32,731 nt of DNA, taken from the NCBI RefSeq assembly GCF_021696945.1, contig NZ_JACYHE010000071.1, positions 1-32,731 on the forward strand, in the 5' to 3' direction. Made by a program: the position numbers and the translations under genes. Positions 8,592 through 15,623 of the stretch are shown here, piece after piece. Under the pieces are notes generated by a model that did no database searches, was not told the origin of the DNA, and worked only from the letters and a program-made list of their open reading frames with translations. The DNA comes from Streptomyces sp. JJ36 (GTDB lineage: Bacteria; Actinomycetota; Actinomycetes; Streptomycetales; Streptomycetaceae). The stretch's first letter is position 1. Each line of letters begins with the position of its first letter.

Positions 8592-9275
8592 ATGAGCATG
8601 CTCACTCCCCCCGGCATGGGCGGCCAGTACCGGATCAAGGGTGACCGCTACCCGCGCATGCGCCGTCCGAGGCGCCGCGGCAGGATCGTGTCCGCGTCCA
8701 TGGCGGCGGCGCTGGCGCTCGGCCTGATCGGCTGGGGGACGCTGCAGCTCGTGGACGTCTTCACCGGGGAAGGCGCCGGCACCGCACGCGCCGCCGACCC
8801 GGACGACACGTGCCGTACGAGCGGCGACGCGCGGGGGGAGCACGGCGCGACGGCCGCACAGGCCGACGGCTCCGCCGAACCGGCGGCCTCCGCCTCGGCG
8901 TTGCCCCGGCCCGGGAAGATCACGGTGAACGTGCTCAACGCCACTCCGCGCTCCGGGCTGGCCGCCCGGACCGCGAAGGCACTGAAGAAGCGCGGCTTCA
9001 CCGTCGGCGAGGTGGCCAACGCGCCCGCCTCGCTCGACAAGAAGGTCAAGGTGAGCGCGCTGCTCATGGGCGCCACCGGCGCCGAGACGATCGCGCGCCT
9101 GAAGGTCCTGGGCACCCAGGTGGAGGGCGCCGAGACCCGCTACGACGACCGCAAGGGCACGGACGTCGACCTGGTGCTCGGCGACGCCTTCGACGGGCTC
9201 GCCGCGGAGCGGACCGCCCAGCGCGCCATGGCCGCGCTGGCCTCCCCCTCCCCGAAGCCCTCGCCGAGCTGCTGA
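8592..9275 (+). CDS. LytR_C domain (LytR/CpsA/Psr C-terminal) membrane-anchored protein
   Basis: A 227-aa protein with a basic cytoplasmic N-terminus, one membrane helix at about residues 33-53, an extracytoplasmic linker rich in alanine, serine and proline, and a LytR_C domain from about 115 to 205. That domain shows the typical opening ITVNVLNATPRSGLAARTA and the central VSALLMGATGAETIARL. LytR_C domains accompany LCP phosphotransferases that attach glycopolymers to the wall; this protein lacks the catalytic LCP domain, so its role is probably accessory or unknown. The start at 8592 gives the conserved opening MSMLTPPGMGG; upstream frame is non-conserved. The end is SPSPKPSPSC. It converges on upp. 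Confidence 0.87.
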   Translation: MSMLTPPGMGGQYRIKGDRYPRMRRPRRRGRIVSASMAAALALGLIGWGTLQLVDVFTGEGAGTARAADPDDTCRTSGDARGEHGATAAQADGSAEPAASASALPRPGKITVNVLNATPRSGLAARTAKALKKRGFTVGEVANAPASLDKKVKVSALLMGATGAETIARLKVLGTQVEGAETRYDDRKGTDVDLVLGDAFDGLAAERTAQRAMAALASPSPKPSPSC

Positions 9276-9510
9276 GACGCCCCGGCCGGGACGTGCCTCC
9301 GGGGGCCGACAGGAAGCGGTGCGCCGGCCGCCGGGAGCGGTCACCGGGACGGGGCGCCCCGGAGCGGACCGCCGGAACCGGTCACCTGACCGACCGTGAA
9401 AGCCGTCACCGGAACCGGCCACCGGAACCGGTCACCGGCGCCCGGGGAGACGCAGCCCCGTCAGCGCCCGCTCCGCCCGGGCGCGGGGCAGGGTCCGGGT
9501 CCGGGTCCGC
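9276..9510. repeat. Convergent intergenic region with CCGGAACCGG and GGGTCC repeats
   Basis: Between the convergent LytR_C and upp genes are several copies of CGGAACCGGTCACC and ACCGGAACCGG (around 9373-9440), and a GGTCCGGGTCCGGGTCC tandem near 9493-9509 next to the upp stop codon. These can fold on either strand and probably serve as a two-way terminator. Confidence 0.5.
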
Positions 9511-10146
9511 TCAGCCGGCGGTGCCGTACATGCGGTCGCCCGCGTCGCCGAGCCCCGGCACGATGTACCCGTGCTCGTTCAGGCGTTCGTCGAGCCCGGA
9601 GGTCACCACGGTCACGGGCGTGCCGGCCAGCTCCCGCTCCATCACCGCAACGCCCTCCGGCGCGGCCAGCAGGCAGATCGCCGTCACGTCGTCCGCGCCC
9701 CGCTTGATCAGCTCCTGGATCGCGGCGACGAGCGTGCCGCCGGTGGCGAGCATCGGGTCCAGCACATAGACCTGCCGGCCGGAGAGGTCGTCCGGCATCC
9801 GGGTGGCGTAGGTCGAGGGCTGCAGGGTGTCCTCGTCGCGGATCATGCCGAGGAAGCCCACCTCGGCCGTCGGCAGCAGCCGCACCATCCCCTCCAGCAT
9901 CCCCAGCCCGGCCCGCAGGATCGGCACCACCAGCGGCCGCGGGTGCGAGAGCCGCACGCCGGTCGTGGTGGTCACCGGCGTGGTGAGCTCGCACGGCTCG
10001 GTGCGTACGTCCCGGGTGGCCTCGTACGCGAGCAGGGTCACCAGCTCGTCGGCCAGCCGCCGGAAGGTCGGTGAGTCGGTGCGCTCGTCGCGCAGGGTGG
10101 TGAGTTTGTGCGCCACCAGCGGGTGGTCGACGACGTGGATCCGCAT
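9511..10146 (-). CDS. upp: Uracil phosphoribosyltransferase
   Basis: A cytoplasmic pyrimidine salvage enzyme making UMP from uracil and PRPP. The 211 aa match the normal length. The PRPP-binding loop is DPMLATGGT at residues 130-138, the uracil-binding region GYIVPGLGDAGDR at about 193-205, and the conserved PILRAGLGM at about 75-83 is present. The start is the ATG that gives MRIHVVDHPLVAHKL, the conserved N-terminus. A longer reading from an upstream GTG (VSITVDGMRIH) is possible but is less conserved. The gene is divergent from the frameshifted gene at 10256 and is not in an operon. Close similarity to the S. coelicolor protein is remembered. Confidence 0.97.
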   Translation of the reverse strand: MRIHVVDHPLVAHKLTTLRDERTDSPTFRRLADELVTLLAYEATRDVRTEPCELTTPVTTTTGVRLSHPRPLVVPILRAGLGMLEGMVRLLPTAEVGFLGMIRDEDTLQPSTYATRMPDDLSGRQVYVLDPMLATGGTLVAAIQELIKRGADDVTAICLLAAPEGVAVMERELAGTPVTVVTSGLDERLNEHGYIVPGLGDAGDRMYGTAG

Positions 10147-10255
10147 GCCGTCGACAGTAATGGACACCGCAACGAGGGGGTAACGGGCGCCCCCGCGGTG
10201 GCGTATTCGCCGGTCGTGGGGGGAGAGTGGGCTGAGAGGCCGGAGGTGTGCACAC

Positions 10256-10703
10256 ATGCCCGAATCGAGGAGAGCCGCTGCCGGTGCCCGGGGCGGCCGG
10301 GAGCGCGCCGGGGCGCGCGACTCCGGCAGGTCCCCGGACGGCGCCGGCCGCGAGGGCCCGGCCGGGCCCGCCGGGAAGGCGGAGGCCGGCACCGGGCGGC
10401 GCGCCTCGAAGACCGGTACGGACTCCTCCGGCTCCCGCCCGGACCGCCGCACCTCCGGCACGGACCGGCCCGGCTCGGGGAAGCGCGCCGGCACCGCCAC
10501 GCCCCCCCGGCACCGCGGTCTCCCCGGGGGCACCCGGGGAGACCGGCGTACCGGGCGACCCCGACCGCGACCGCCTCCGCCGCCGGGCCCGCTTCCTGCG
10601 CGAACTGCACGAGGCCAAGGAGCTACGGGACCGGGTGCAGCCGCGGCGCGCCCGGGTGGCACGAATGCGCCAAGCCATGCGAATGCGGACGTTTCGCTGG
10701 TGA
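10256..10703 (+). CDS. Conserved basic hypothetical protein, apparent +1 frameshift at a C7 run
   Basis: Two reading frames combine into one sensible protein. The start ATG at 10256, nine bases after GGAGG (10242-10246), opens a frame with a low-complexity basic N-terminus (MPESRRAAAGARGG). This frame runs to the seven-C run at 10502-10508. After it, the frame starting at 10248 carries the conserved C-terminus DRDRLRRRARFLRELHEAK and MRQAMRMRTFRW, ending at 10703. With six Cs the protein would be continuous at about 148 aa. The GTG at 10248 that would put the C-terminus in frame lies one base after the GGAGG, which is too close. The conserved arginine-rich C-terminus may bind nucleic acid. 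The cause could be a sequencing slip or real variation. Function is unknown. Confidence 0.7.
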
Positions 10704-10855
10704 CGGGGACACAACGGGGGTGTCTTCCGGCCAAACACCTGCCCGACGCACGACCGAAGACGCTTCGCGAAGCCGACGTTTCTGCCACGATTCGAGTGGC
10801 GGGGGCGAGGTCCTCGTCAGGATTCGGGCACACGGATACCAGTGGGAGAGTCACG

Positions 10856-11404
10856 GTGTATTTCGCCGCACTGCTCGCGCGCACCGAAGAAGGGTGGGAA
10901 GCGAGCGACACAGAGCTCGACGATGTGGAGACCCTCACCGACCTCGCCGACCTGGCCCGTCAGGCCGCGGAGGACGAGGAGACGGTCCTGCTCTGCATCG
11001 AGCAGGACGGCGCCTGGTTCGGCGTCGTCCGCGTGGACGGCGAGGACGACCCGCGCGTCTTCGTCTCGGATGCCGCGGCCGCCATGCGCAGTTCGTACGG
11101 CGAGATCCTGATCTCGGACGAGCTGCTCGGCCGTGAGCCGGAGGACCCGGCCGCCCTCGACCAGCTCGTCGACCTGGACGGCACGGAGGACGGCGAGCCC
11201 GGCTCCGGCGACGGCGAGGGTGCCGGGGATCCGGACCCCGCCGTCGGGGAGCTGACGGTGCCGCCGGGGCCGATCGGCGACCCGGACCTCCTCGCCGACC
11301 TGGGCATGGAGGACAAGGCCGTGCTGGCGCTCACCCCGGAGGACGCCCTGAGCGAGATCGCGGACGCGCTGGGCTGCACGGACGTCCTGGAGGCCGTGCG
11401 GTAA
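10856..11404 (+). CDS. tRNA adenosine deaminase-associated protein
   Basis: A 182-aa acidic cytoplasmic protein typical of actinobacteria, found directly upstream of tadA. The opening VYFAALLARTEEGWEASDTELDDVETLTDLADLAR and the ending ALTPEDALSEIADALGCTDVLEAVR are hallmarks of the family as I remember it. The middle is a low-complexity acidic linker. The GTG at 10856 follows GGGAG by seven bases; a longer open frame upstream is not conserved. Its stop is 36 bases before tadA, so the two are probably co-transcribed. No catalytic motif is visible. The partnership with TadA is inferred from constant neighbourhood. Confidence 0.9.
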   Translation: MYFAALLARTEEGWEASDTELDDVETLTDLADLARQAAEDEETVLLCIEQDGAWFGVVRVDGEDDPRVFVSDAAAAMRSSYGEILISDELLGREPEDPAALDQLVDLDGTEDGEPGSGDGEGAGDPDPAVGELTVPPGPIGDPDLLADLGMEDKAVLALTPEDALSEIADALGCTDVLEAVR

Positions 11405-11440
11405 GGCGTCCCGGGCGTCCCGTCCGGTACAACTGCGGAC

Positions 11441-12046
11441 ATGGAGCCAGCACAGCCGCCCGGCACCCCCCACACCCCCGGCACCGGTCCGCGTCCGGCG
11501 GAGCCGGGCCGGGACGCCGACCCGGTGCGCGCACCCTGGCGGGAGCCGATGCGGCTCGCCCTCGCCGAGGCCGTACGCGCGCCGGAGACCGGCGACGTGC
11601 CGGTCGGCGCGGTGGTGCTGGGCCCCGACGGCGCACTCCTCGGCCGCGGGCGCAACGAGCGGGAGGCGACCGGCGACCCGACGGCACACGCCGAGGTGGT
11701 CGCCATCCGCGAGGCCGCGCACGCCGTCGGCGGCTGGCGGCTGCGCGGCTGCACGCTGCTCGTCACGCTGGAACCGTGCACCATGTGCGCGGGCGCCGTC
11801 GTGCTCTCCCGGCTGGAACGGGTCGTCTACGGCGCCCTCGACCCGAAGGCGGGCGCCGCGGGCTCCCTCTGGGACCTGGTCCGCGACCGGCGGCTGAACC
11901 ACCGGCCGGAGGTGATCGCCGGCGTGCTCGCGCCGGAATGCGGCGCCCTGCTGACGGACTTCTTCCGCGCCCGCCCGGAGGACCCGGCCGGCGGCCCGGC
12001 CGCGGCCACCGATACCGATTTCGGCACGCGGGGCCCGATGGGCTAG
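11441..12046 (+). CDS. tadA: tRNA-specific adenosine deaminase (A34 to inosine)
   Basis: A zinc-dependent deaminase that converts wobble adenosine 34 of tRNA-Arg(ACG) to inosine. The catalytic HAE is at residues 83-85 and the zinc motif PCTMC at 112-116. The substrate loop following it (AGAVVLSRLERVVYGALDPKAGAAGS) is typical. An extra N-terminal stretch of about 35 residues, rich in proline, precedes the conserved MRLALAEAV; the true start could be the internal methionine near 11549, although the first ATG gives an acceptable protein. It lies after its associated protein and 10 bases before the tRNA-Ser gene. Confidence 0.95.
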   Translation: MEPAQPPGTPHTPGTGPRPAEPGRDADPVRAPWREPMRLALAEAVRAPETGDVPVGAVVLGPDGALLGRGRNEREATGDPTAHAEVVAIREAAHAVGGWRLRGCTLLVTLEPCTMCAGAVVLSRLERVVYGALDPKAGAAGSLWDLVRDRRLNHRPEVIAGVLAPECGALLTDFFRARPEDPAGGPAAATDTDFGTRGPMG

Positions 12047-12056
12047 GCTCTCTCCC

Positions 12057-12141
12057 GGTAGCGTGTCCGAGCGGCCGAAGGAGCTCGCCTCGAAAGCGAG
12101 TGAGGGGCAACCCTCCGTGGGTTCAAATCCCACCGCTACCG
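12057..12141 (+). tRNA. tRNA-Ser, anticodon CGA
   Basis: The 85-nt cloverleaf has acceptor stem GGTAGCG pairing with CGCTACC (12134-12140), discriminator G at 12141, anticodon stem CTCGC/GCGAG around the loop CTCGAAA, anticodon CGA at 12091-12093, a class II long variable arm, and T-arm GTGGG TTCAAAT CCCAC. CCA is not encoded. It reads UCG codons. It is the integration target of the element that follows: its last 54 bases are duplicated at 27369-27422. The gene here is complete. Confidence 0.97.
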
Positions 12142-12145
12142 CTGT
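12088..12145 (+). repeat. attL, 58-bp direct repeat within tRNA-Ser 3' end
   Basis: This block, from the base before the anticodon loop to four bases past the discriminator, is identical to 27369-27426. The bases just outside differ on both sides (G/A on the left, G/C on the right), which defines the repeat exactly. It is the left attachment site of the integrated element and restores an intact tRNA. Confidence 0.95.
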
Positions 12146-12159
12146 GTGAACAGCACAAA

Positions 12160-12195
12160 CACGAAGGGCGGGCCCTGGCGGGCCCGCCCTTCGTG
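12160..12195 (+). terminator. 16-bp hairpin just inside attL
   Basis: A perfect 16-bp inverted repeat (CACGAAGGGCGGGCCC and its complement) with a four-base loop TGGC starts 15 bases after attL. It can terminate tRNA-Ser transcription after integration, and stop readthrough into the element. Confidence 0.75.
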
Positions 12196-12200
12196 GTCTC

Positions 12201-12219
12201 GCGTCTCGGTTCCCGTCTC
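12201..12219 (+). repeat. Left subterminal direct repeat (candidate arm-type site)
   Basis: GCGTCTCGGTTCCCGTCTC here matches 27232-27250 at 18 of 19 bases in the same orientation. A second word, AGGGCTCTCAG at 12253-12263, matches 27220-27230. These pairs lie inside the two ends of the element and could be integrase or Xis binding sites. Confidence 0.5.
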
Positions 12220-12259
12220 ACTTGTGCCGCGTCCGCCACCCAGCGAGCGTCAAGGGCTC

Positions 12260-13345
12260 TCAGTGCGCTGGGCGCTCAGGAACCGCGTGGTATCGACCAT
12301 GCCGCGCCGACGTGGGTACGCGGACGGTGGGGTATAGCTGCGCATACCAGGCGCCGAACGTACGTGCGTGTTCGAAACCGCCTCGGGTGGCCCGCCACGA
12401 AACGCCCTCCTCGCTGAGCCGCGACTCAGCAAAGGCCCGCGGCAGGAGCTCCAGTGCCGCTGCTGATCCCAGCTTGTCCACCGAGACCCACTCCCGCGTG
12501 CCGTACTTGAGAAGCCGCATGAGCGACTGCCATGCGTCCCCCGGCAGCGACTGGCGAAAGAAGCGTTCGATGCGCGTCGAGACACCTTCGACCTGGTCCA
12601 TCAGCGTCTGGTGATGTCGCCGAGCTCGACTCTCGGCGGCACTTTGCCGCTCCGGTTCCGGGTCATACCAAGCCGTGGCTCGCTCACGAGCGACCAACGC
12701 GACTCCTCGCCGGAGCTGAAAGAGTTCCCTACCGAGGATTCTGCTGACAGTCGTGGGCGACCGTGCGTAGAGAGCCGCGATGCGCCGGACCTCAGGCACG
12801 TCCACCCCGGGCCGCACCCAGGTGCCGGCCGTTGAGACCTTCTCTCGAAAGAGGTCCTGAGTCAGGGCAGAGACCTCGACCACCCGGTCACGAACTGCCG
12901 GGGTCGCGTCCAAGCAGATGTGCATCCGGAAGCGCGAAACGTGAAAGAGCTCGGCCACCTCCTCCAGCAGTCGTGGCCTGCGGTGAGGCACCAAGCCATG
13001 GACCTCGAAGCGTCGATACACCTTGTGCGAGGCGCGAATGTGTCTCCCCACCTCTATGGACCGCAGCCCGTTGGCACGCCTGATGTCCGCAAGCGTCCAG
13101 TATGGCCAGCGGTCGGGGCACAGAAGGTCAGCTGGCTGCACGTGCAGCGCCTGCGCCAAGCGCACAAGTCGAGGGACCTCAGGGCTCCGCTGGCCACTCT
13201 CGTAGGCGAGGATCTCGGCCTTGGTGGCTCCCACCGCCGCCCCCAGGGCCGCTGCGGACATGGGCGGAACCAGGCCGCATGGACTCCCCTGCGTTCGCAG
13301 CCGCCTTAAGGTGTCGCCATCGAAGTCGGCTTGTCCCCGTGCCAC
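12260..13345 (-). CDS. Multi-HTH XRE-type regulator at left end of element
   Basis: A 361-aa predicted DNA-binding protein. A first XRE-like helix-turn-helix spans about residues 28-70 (MSAAALGAAVGATKAEILAYESGQRSPEV). A second similar unit lies at about 82-140 (WTLADIRRANGLRSIEVGRHIRASHKVYRRF, then LLEEVAELFHVS). A third possible HTH lies at about 185-205 (VRRIAALYARSPTTVSRILG). The C-terminal half has no recognised domain. The GTG at 13345 follows AGGAGG (13350-13355). It is the last gene before attL, separated from int by about 0.7 kb with its own upstream region. Candidate roles are control of excision or immunity, but these are inferred only from position. The stop codon is 64 bases from the first hairpin inside attL. 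Confidence 0.75.
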   Translation of the reverse strand: MARGQADFDGDTLRRLRTQGSPCGLVPPMSAAALGAAVGATKAEILAYESGQRSPEVPRLVRLAQALHVQPADLLCPDRWPYWTLADIRRANGLRSIEVGRHIRASHKVYRRFEVHGLVPHRRPRLLEEVAELFHVSRFRMHICLDATPAVRDRVVEVSALTQDLFREKVSTAGTWVRPGVDVPEVRRIAALYARSPTTVSRILGRELFQLRRGVALVARERATAWYDPEPERQSAAESRARRHHQTLMDQVEGVSTRIERFFRQSLPGDAWQSLMRLLKYGTREWVSVDKLGSAAALELLPRAFAESRLSEEGVSWRATRGGFEHARTFGAWYAQLYPTVRVPTSARHGRYHAVPERPAH

Positions 13346-13597
13346 TGCCCCTCCTAGCGTCACGGTGCAGTTTAGAGTTCCGCATCCCTGCGGTGCCGGG
13401 TGATAGTGCCAAGCACTGCCCTCGCCGGTAAGCTGCGGATTTGAGTAATCGGGTGTCCTCGCAAGTAGCCATGACCGCCGACGTACGCAACCTTGAAGAC
13501 ACCCTCGGGCGCTGAACGCGGGCCGAGGGACGGTCCCTGTGCCCCCGCCAGGTTGCAAGTGGAGAGGGCACAGGGGTGAGTGGAGTCACGGCTCCCA

Positions 13598-13629
13598 CAC
13601 GGGTCTCCTGAGGGCTCAGGAGACCCGTG
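13598..13629 (-). terminator. Perfect 14-bp hairpin after the 42-aa gene
   Basis: CACGGGTCTCCTGA and its complement flank a GGGC loop, five bases beyond the stop codon of the small minus-strand gene at 13635. A terminator this well formed supports the small gene being a real transcription unit, and it insulates the XRE gene downstream. Confidence 0.75.
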
Positions 13630-13634
13630 GCCGC

Positions 13635-13763
13635 TCAAAGCAAGTCCTCGAAGTGGCGGCGTACCCAGAGCCATGCGCCCTTGAGTGCCAGCCAGCACAG
13701 AACCCGCGTCACGACCTTGCGGAACCGCGGTTTCCCGTCTTGCTGCGGGGATTCCACTCTCAT
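13635..13763 (-). CDS. 42-aa hydrophobic/basic peptide
   Basis: A short gene reading MRVESPQQDGKPRFRKVVTR and then LCWLALKGAWLWVRRHFEDLL after one valine. Residues about 18-34 could be a tryptophan-rich membrane or amphipathic helix, bracketed by arginines. The ATG at 13763 is preceded by GGGAGGGAGGTG, an excellent ribosome site, and a perfect terminator hairpin follows five bases after the stop. An upstream in-frame GTG at 13853 would give 72 aa but lacks a ribosome site. It lies between int and the XRE regulator, a place for accessory genes. It may be a small membrane peptide, a toxin or a spread protein; I do not recognise it. Confidence 0.6.
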   Translation of the reverse strand: MRVESPQQDGKPRFRKVVTRVLCWLALKGAWLWVRRHFEDLL

Positions 13764-13968
13764 CACCTCCCTCCCGGGTCGATCGACACCGCGGTAACCG
13801 ACCGAACGGGCACGTTGACGGAAGGTGATAGGGGGAAGCTTACCGGTCGTCACGAGAAGCGAAGGCCCGTCTGCCGTCCGAGTGAAGAGGACATGCGCTC
13901 CCGGCCCCGAGAATCAGGGCAACTCCTCATGAACAACCACCCGATCGAGTGATTGCAGGCAAAGGAGT

Positions 13969-14002
13969 TGCGCGGGGGAGAACCCGTTGTTCTCCCCGCG
14001 CA
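13969..14002 (-). terminator. Hairpin terminator after integrase gene
   Basis: A 14-bp stem (TGCGCGGGGAGAAC type, one bulged G) with a five-base loop lies six bases beyond the int stop codon on the minus strand. It probably ends the long leftward operon. Confidence 0.7.
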
Positions 14003-14007
14003 GTTCC

Positions 14008-15273
14008 TCAATCCGTCGATCGCCGGACATCCTGATCGTCACGCGATCCCGTGGCGCTCGGGTCCCAGATCAGCCCGTCTACCTGTTCCGCGATGCCACT
14101 GCGCACGGTGTCGACCATGTGCTGGTACCGCGCCGCCATGGAGGTGGACGACCACCCCATGAGGCCCATGACGGCCCGCTCCGGCACGCCGAGGATGAGC
14201 AGCACCGTCGCGGCGGTGTGGCGAGCGTCGTGGAGGCGACCGTCACGGACCCCAGCGTCCCGCAGCAGCTCCTTCCACTCGTCGTAGTCGACCCGCGGAG
14301 ACGTGCCCCGCCCGATGGTCGTAGCGAACACCCAGCCCTCGTCGTGCCAGCGCTCCCCCGCCTCCCGGCGCTCGGCCTCCTGGGCTGTCCTGTGGGCTCT
14401 CAGAAGGTCCGCGAGCTGAGGAGGCAGCCCCACGGCGCGCCTGCCCGCGCGAGACTTCGTGTCGGCCGTCTCCGGGTTGGTGCGGCGCCGCTGGGGGCAG
14501 TAACCCGCCTTCCGCCCGCACGTGTCCCCGCAGCCGTGTGCGTACTGCGGCCGGCGGCGGCTGCGGCGCACCCACAACACGCCGTTGTCGAGATCCACGT
14601 CCGGCCACTTCAGCCCGAGAGCTTCGCCCTGCCGCAGCCCCAGAGCCAGGGCCACGGCCCAGCGGGCAGCGTTCCGGCGCTTCTGCGCAGCGCGCAGAAT
14701 CCGGCGTACCTCCTCCACCGTGTAGGGTTCGATCTCTTCTTCCGAGACGCGCGGCGCCTTGGCGAGTCGCACCGGGTTTCGCCCGAGATGACCGCGACGC
14801 ACGGCCTCGTTCAGCGCCGTGCGGAAGGTGCGGTGCACCTGGTGAGCGGTGGCGGGCTTGCTTCCGTCCGCCTGCATCTTGGCGTAGAAGCGCTCGATGT
14901 GCTCCGGCGTGAGCCGGTCCAATCGATGTGCCCCGAGGCCGGGAATCAGGTGCTTTCGCACAGCTACTCCATAGCCCACCATCGTGTTCTCGTTGACGGC
15001 GAGGGGCGCGATGTTCTCGATCCAGTGGGTAAGCCAGCGCGCGACCGTCCAGGGCCGCCCCGGCTTCCGCACTGCCTTGGCGTCCCGCTGCTTCTCCAGC
15101 TCCCGTACCGCGGCCGTGACCTCTGCACGGGTCTTTCGCTGGACATGGCGCCGGTCGGGCTTGCCGTCGTCCCGGGCTCCGACCGTCACCCGCCCGTGCC
15201 ATTTCCCGTCCTTGCCGTAGTAGATCGAGGAACGGCCGTTCGGCTGGCGGGTGCGCTTCTTCTCTTCTCCCAT
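14008..15273 (-). CDS. int: Tyrosine site-specific integrase
   Basis: A 421-aa tyrosine recombinase that inserts and excises the element at the tRNA-Ser attachment site. An N-terminal arm-binding region is followed by a SAM-like core-binding domain at about residues 75-175. The catalytic residues are visible: Arg in GLRQGEALGL at about 214, HDARH at about 347-351 and the tyrosine in ARYQHM at about 381. A cysteine-rich insertion (HGCGDTCGRKAGYCPQRR) follows the first arginine motif; such inserts are common in actinomycete element integrases. ATG at 15273 has GAGAGG upstream, and xis ends nine bases before it. Its distance from attL, about 1.9 kb, is unusual because int normally abuts the attachment site. 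Confidence 0.96.
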   Translation of the reverse strand: MGEEKKRTRQPNGRSSIYYGKDGKWHGRVTVGARDDGKPDRRHVQRKTRAEVTAAVRELEKQRDAKAVRKPGRPWTVARWLTHWIENIAPLAVNENTMVGYGVAVRKHLIPGLGAHRLDRLTPEHIERFYAKMQADGSKPATAHQVHRTFRTALNEAVRRGHLGRNPVRLAKAPRVSEEEIEPYTVEEVRRILRAAQKRRNAARWAVALALGLRQGEALGLKWPDVDLDNGVLWVRRSRRRPQYAHGCGDTCGRKAGYCPQRRRTNPETADTKSRAGRRAVGLPPQLADLLRAHRTAQEAERREAGERWHDEGWVFATTIGRGTSPRVDYDEWKELLRDAGVRDGRLHDARHTAATVLLILGVPERAVMGLMGWSSTSMAARYQHMVDTVRSGIAEQVDGLIWDPSATGSRDDQDVRRSTD

Positions 15274-15282
15274 GGGTTCCTC

Positions 15283-15513
15283 TCAGGCAGCCTGAACGGT
15301 CGCGCGCTGGGCCGCCCGGAGCCGGGCGACGTACTCCGTGATGGCTTCGGCGGGGACCCTCCGGAGCCGCCCGACCATCACGGATTCGAGTTCTCCGGAG
15401 CCGATGAGCCGGAAGCAGTACGTCCGGCCGATACCGAGACGGCGGGCTGCCTCTTCCACCGTGAGAAGGGCCAGCGTGGGGTCGACGGCGGTGTCTGCTC
15501 CGGGCTGGTTCAC
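15283..15513 (-). CDS. xis: Excisionase / MerR-like HTH (Xis)
   Basis: A 76-aa winged-helix excisionase of the DNA-binding excisionase type: LLTVEEAARRLGIGRTYCFRLIGSGELESVMVGRLRRVPAEAITEYV is the complete fold. Such proteins bend DNA at the attachment region and turn the integrase toward excision. The GTG at 15513 follows AAAGGAG; a longer upstream frame is cysteine-rich and not conserved. It lies nine bases upstream of int and is probably translated with it. The upstream region contains repeated TGACAG words and a palindrome (listed separately), suggesting local control. Confidence 0.92.
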   Translation of the reverse strand: MNQPGADTAVDPTLALLTVEEAARRLGIGRTYCFRLIGSGELESVMVGRLRRVPAEAITEYVARLRAAQRATVQAA

Positions 15514-15543
15514 ATCGCTCCTTTCGCCGGGATACGTCGGCCG

Positions 15544-15622
15544 TGACAGGGCACGGCGGCGGGTGTCACACCCGCTCGTGCAGGTCAGCGCTTGTGCTGC
15601 GAGGGAGTGACAGGTGTGACAG
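15544..15622 (-). promoter_or_regulatory. Repeat-rich operator-like region upstream of xis
   Basis: The xis upstream region holds a perfect 17-bp palindrome GCGGGTGTCACACCCGC at 15559-15575 and three TGACAG words (15544-15549, 15608-15613, 15617-15622), the last two nine bases apart. The minus-strand 13-mer TGTCACACCTGTC (15609-15621) recurs at the right end of the element at 27086-27098. This looks like a binding site for Xis or another element regulator. Confidence 0.55.
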
Positions 15623-15623
15623 C

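Noticed and set aside
13539..13952. 137-aa plus-strand frame across the 42-aa gene and its terminator
   Set aside because: It is antisense to a better-supported gene and has no recognisable domain or ribosome site.
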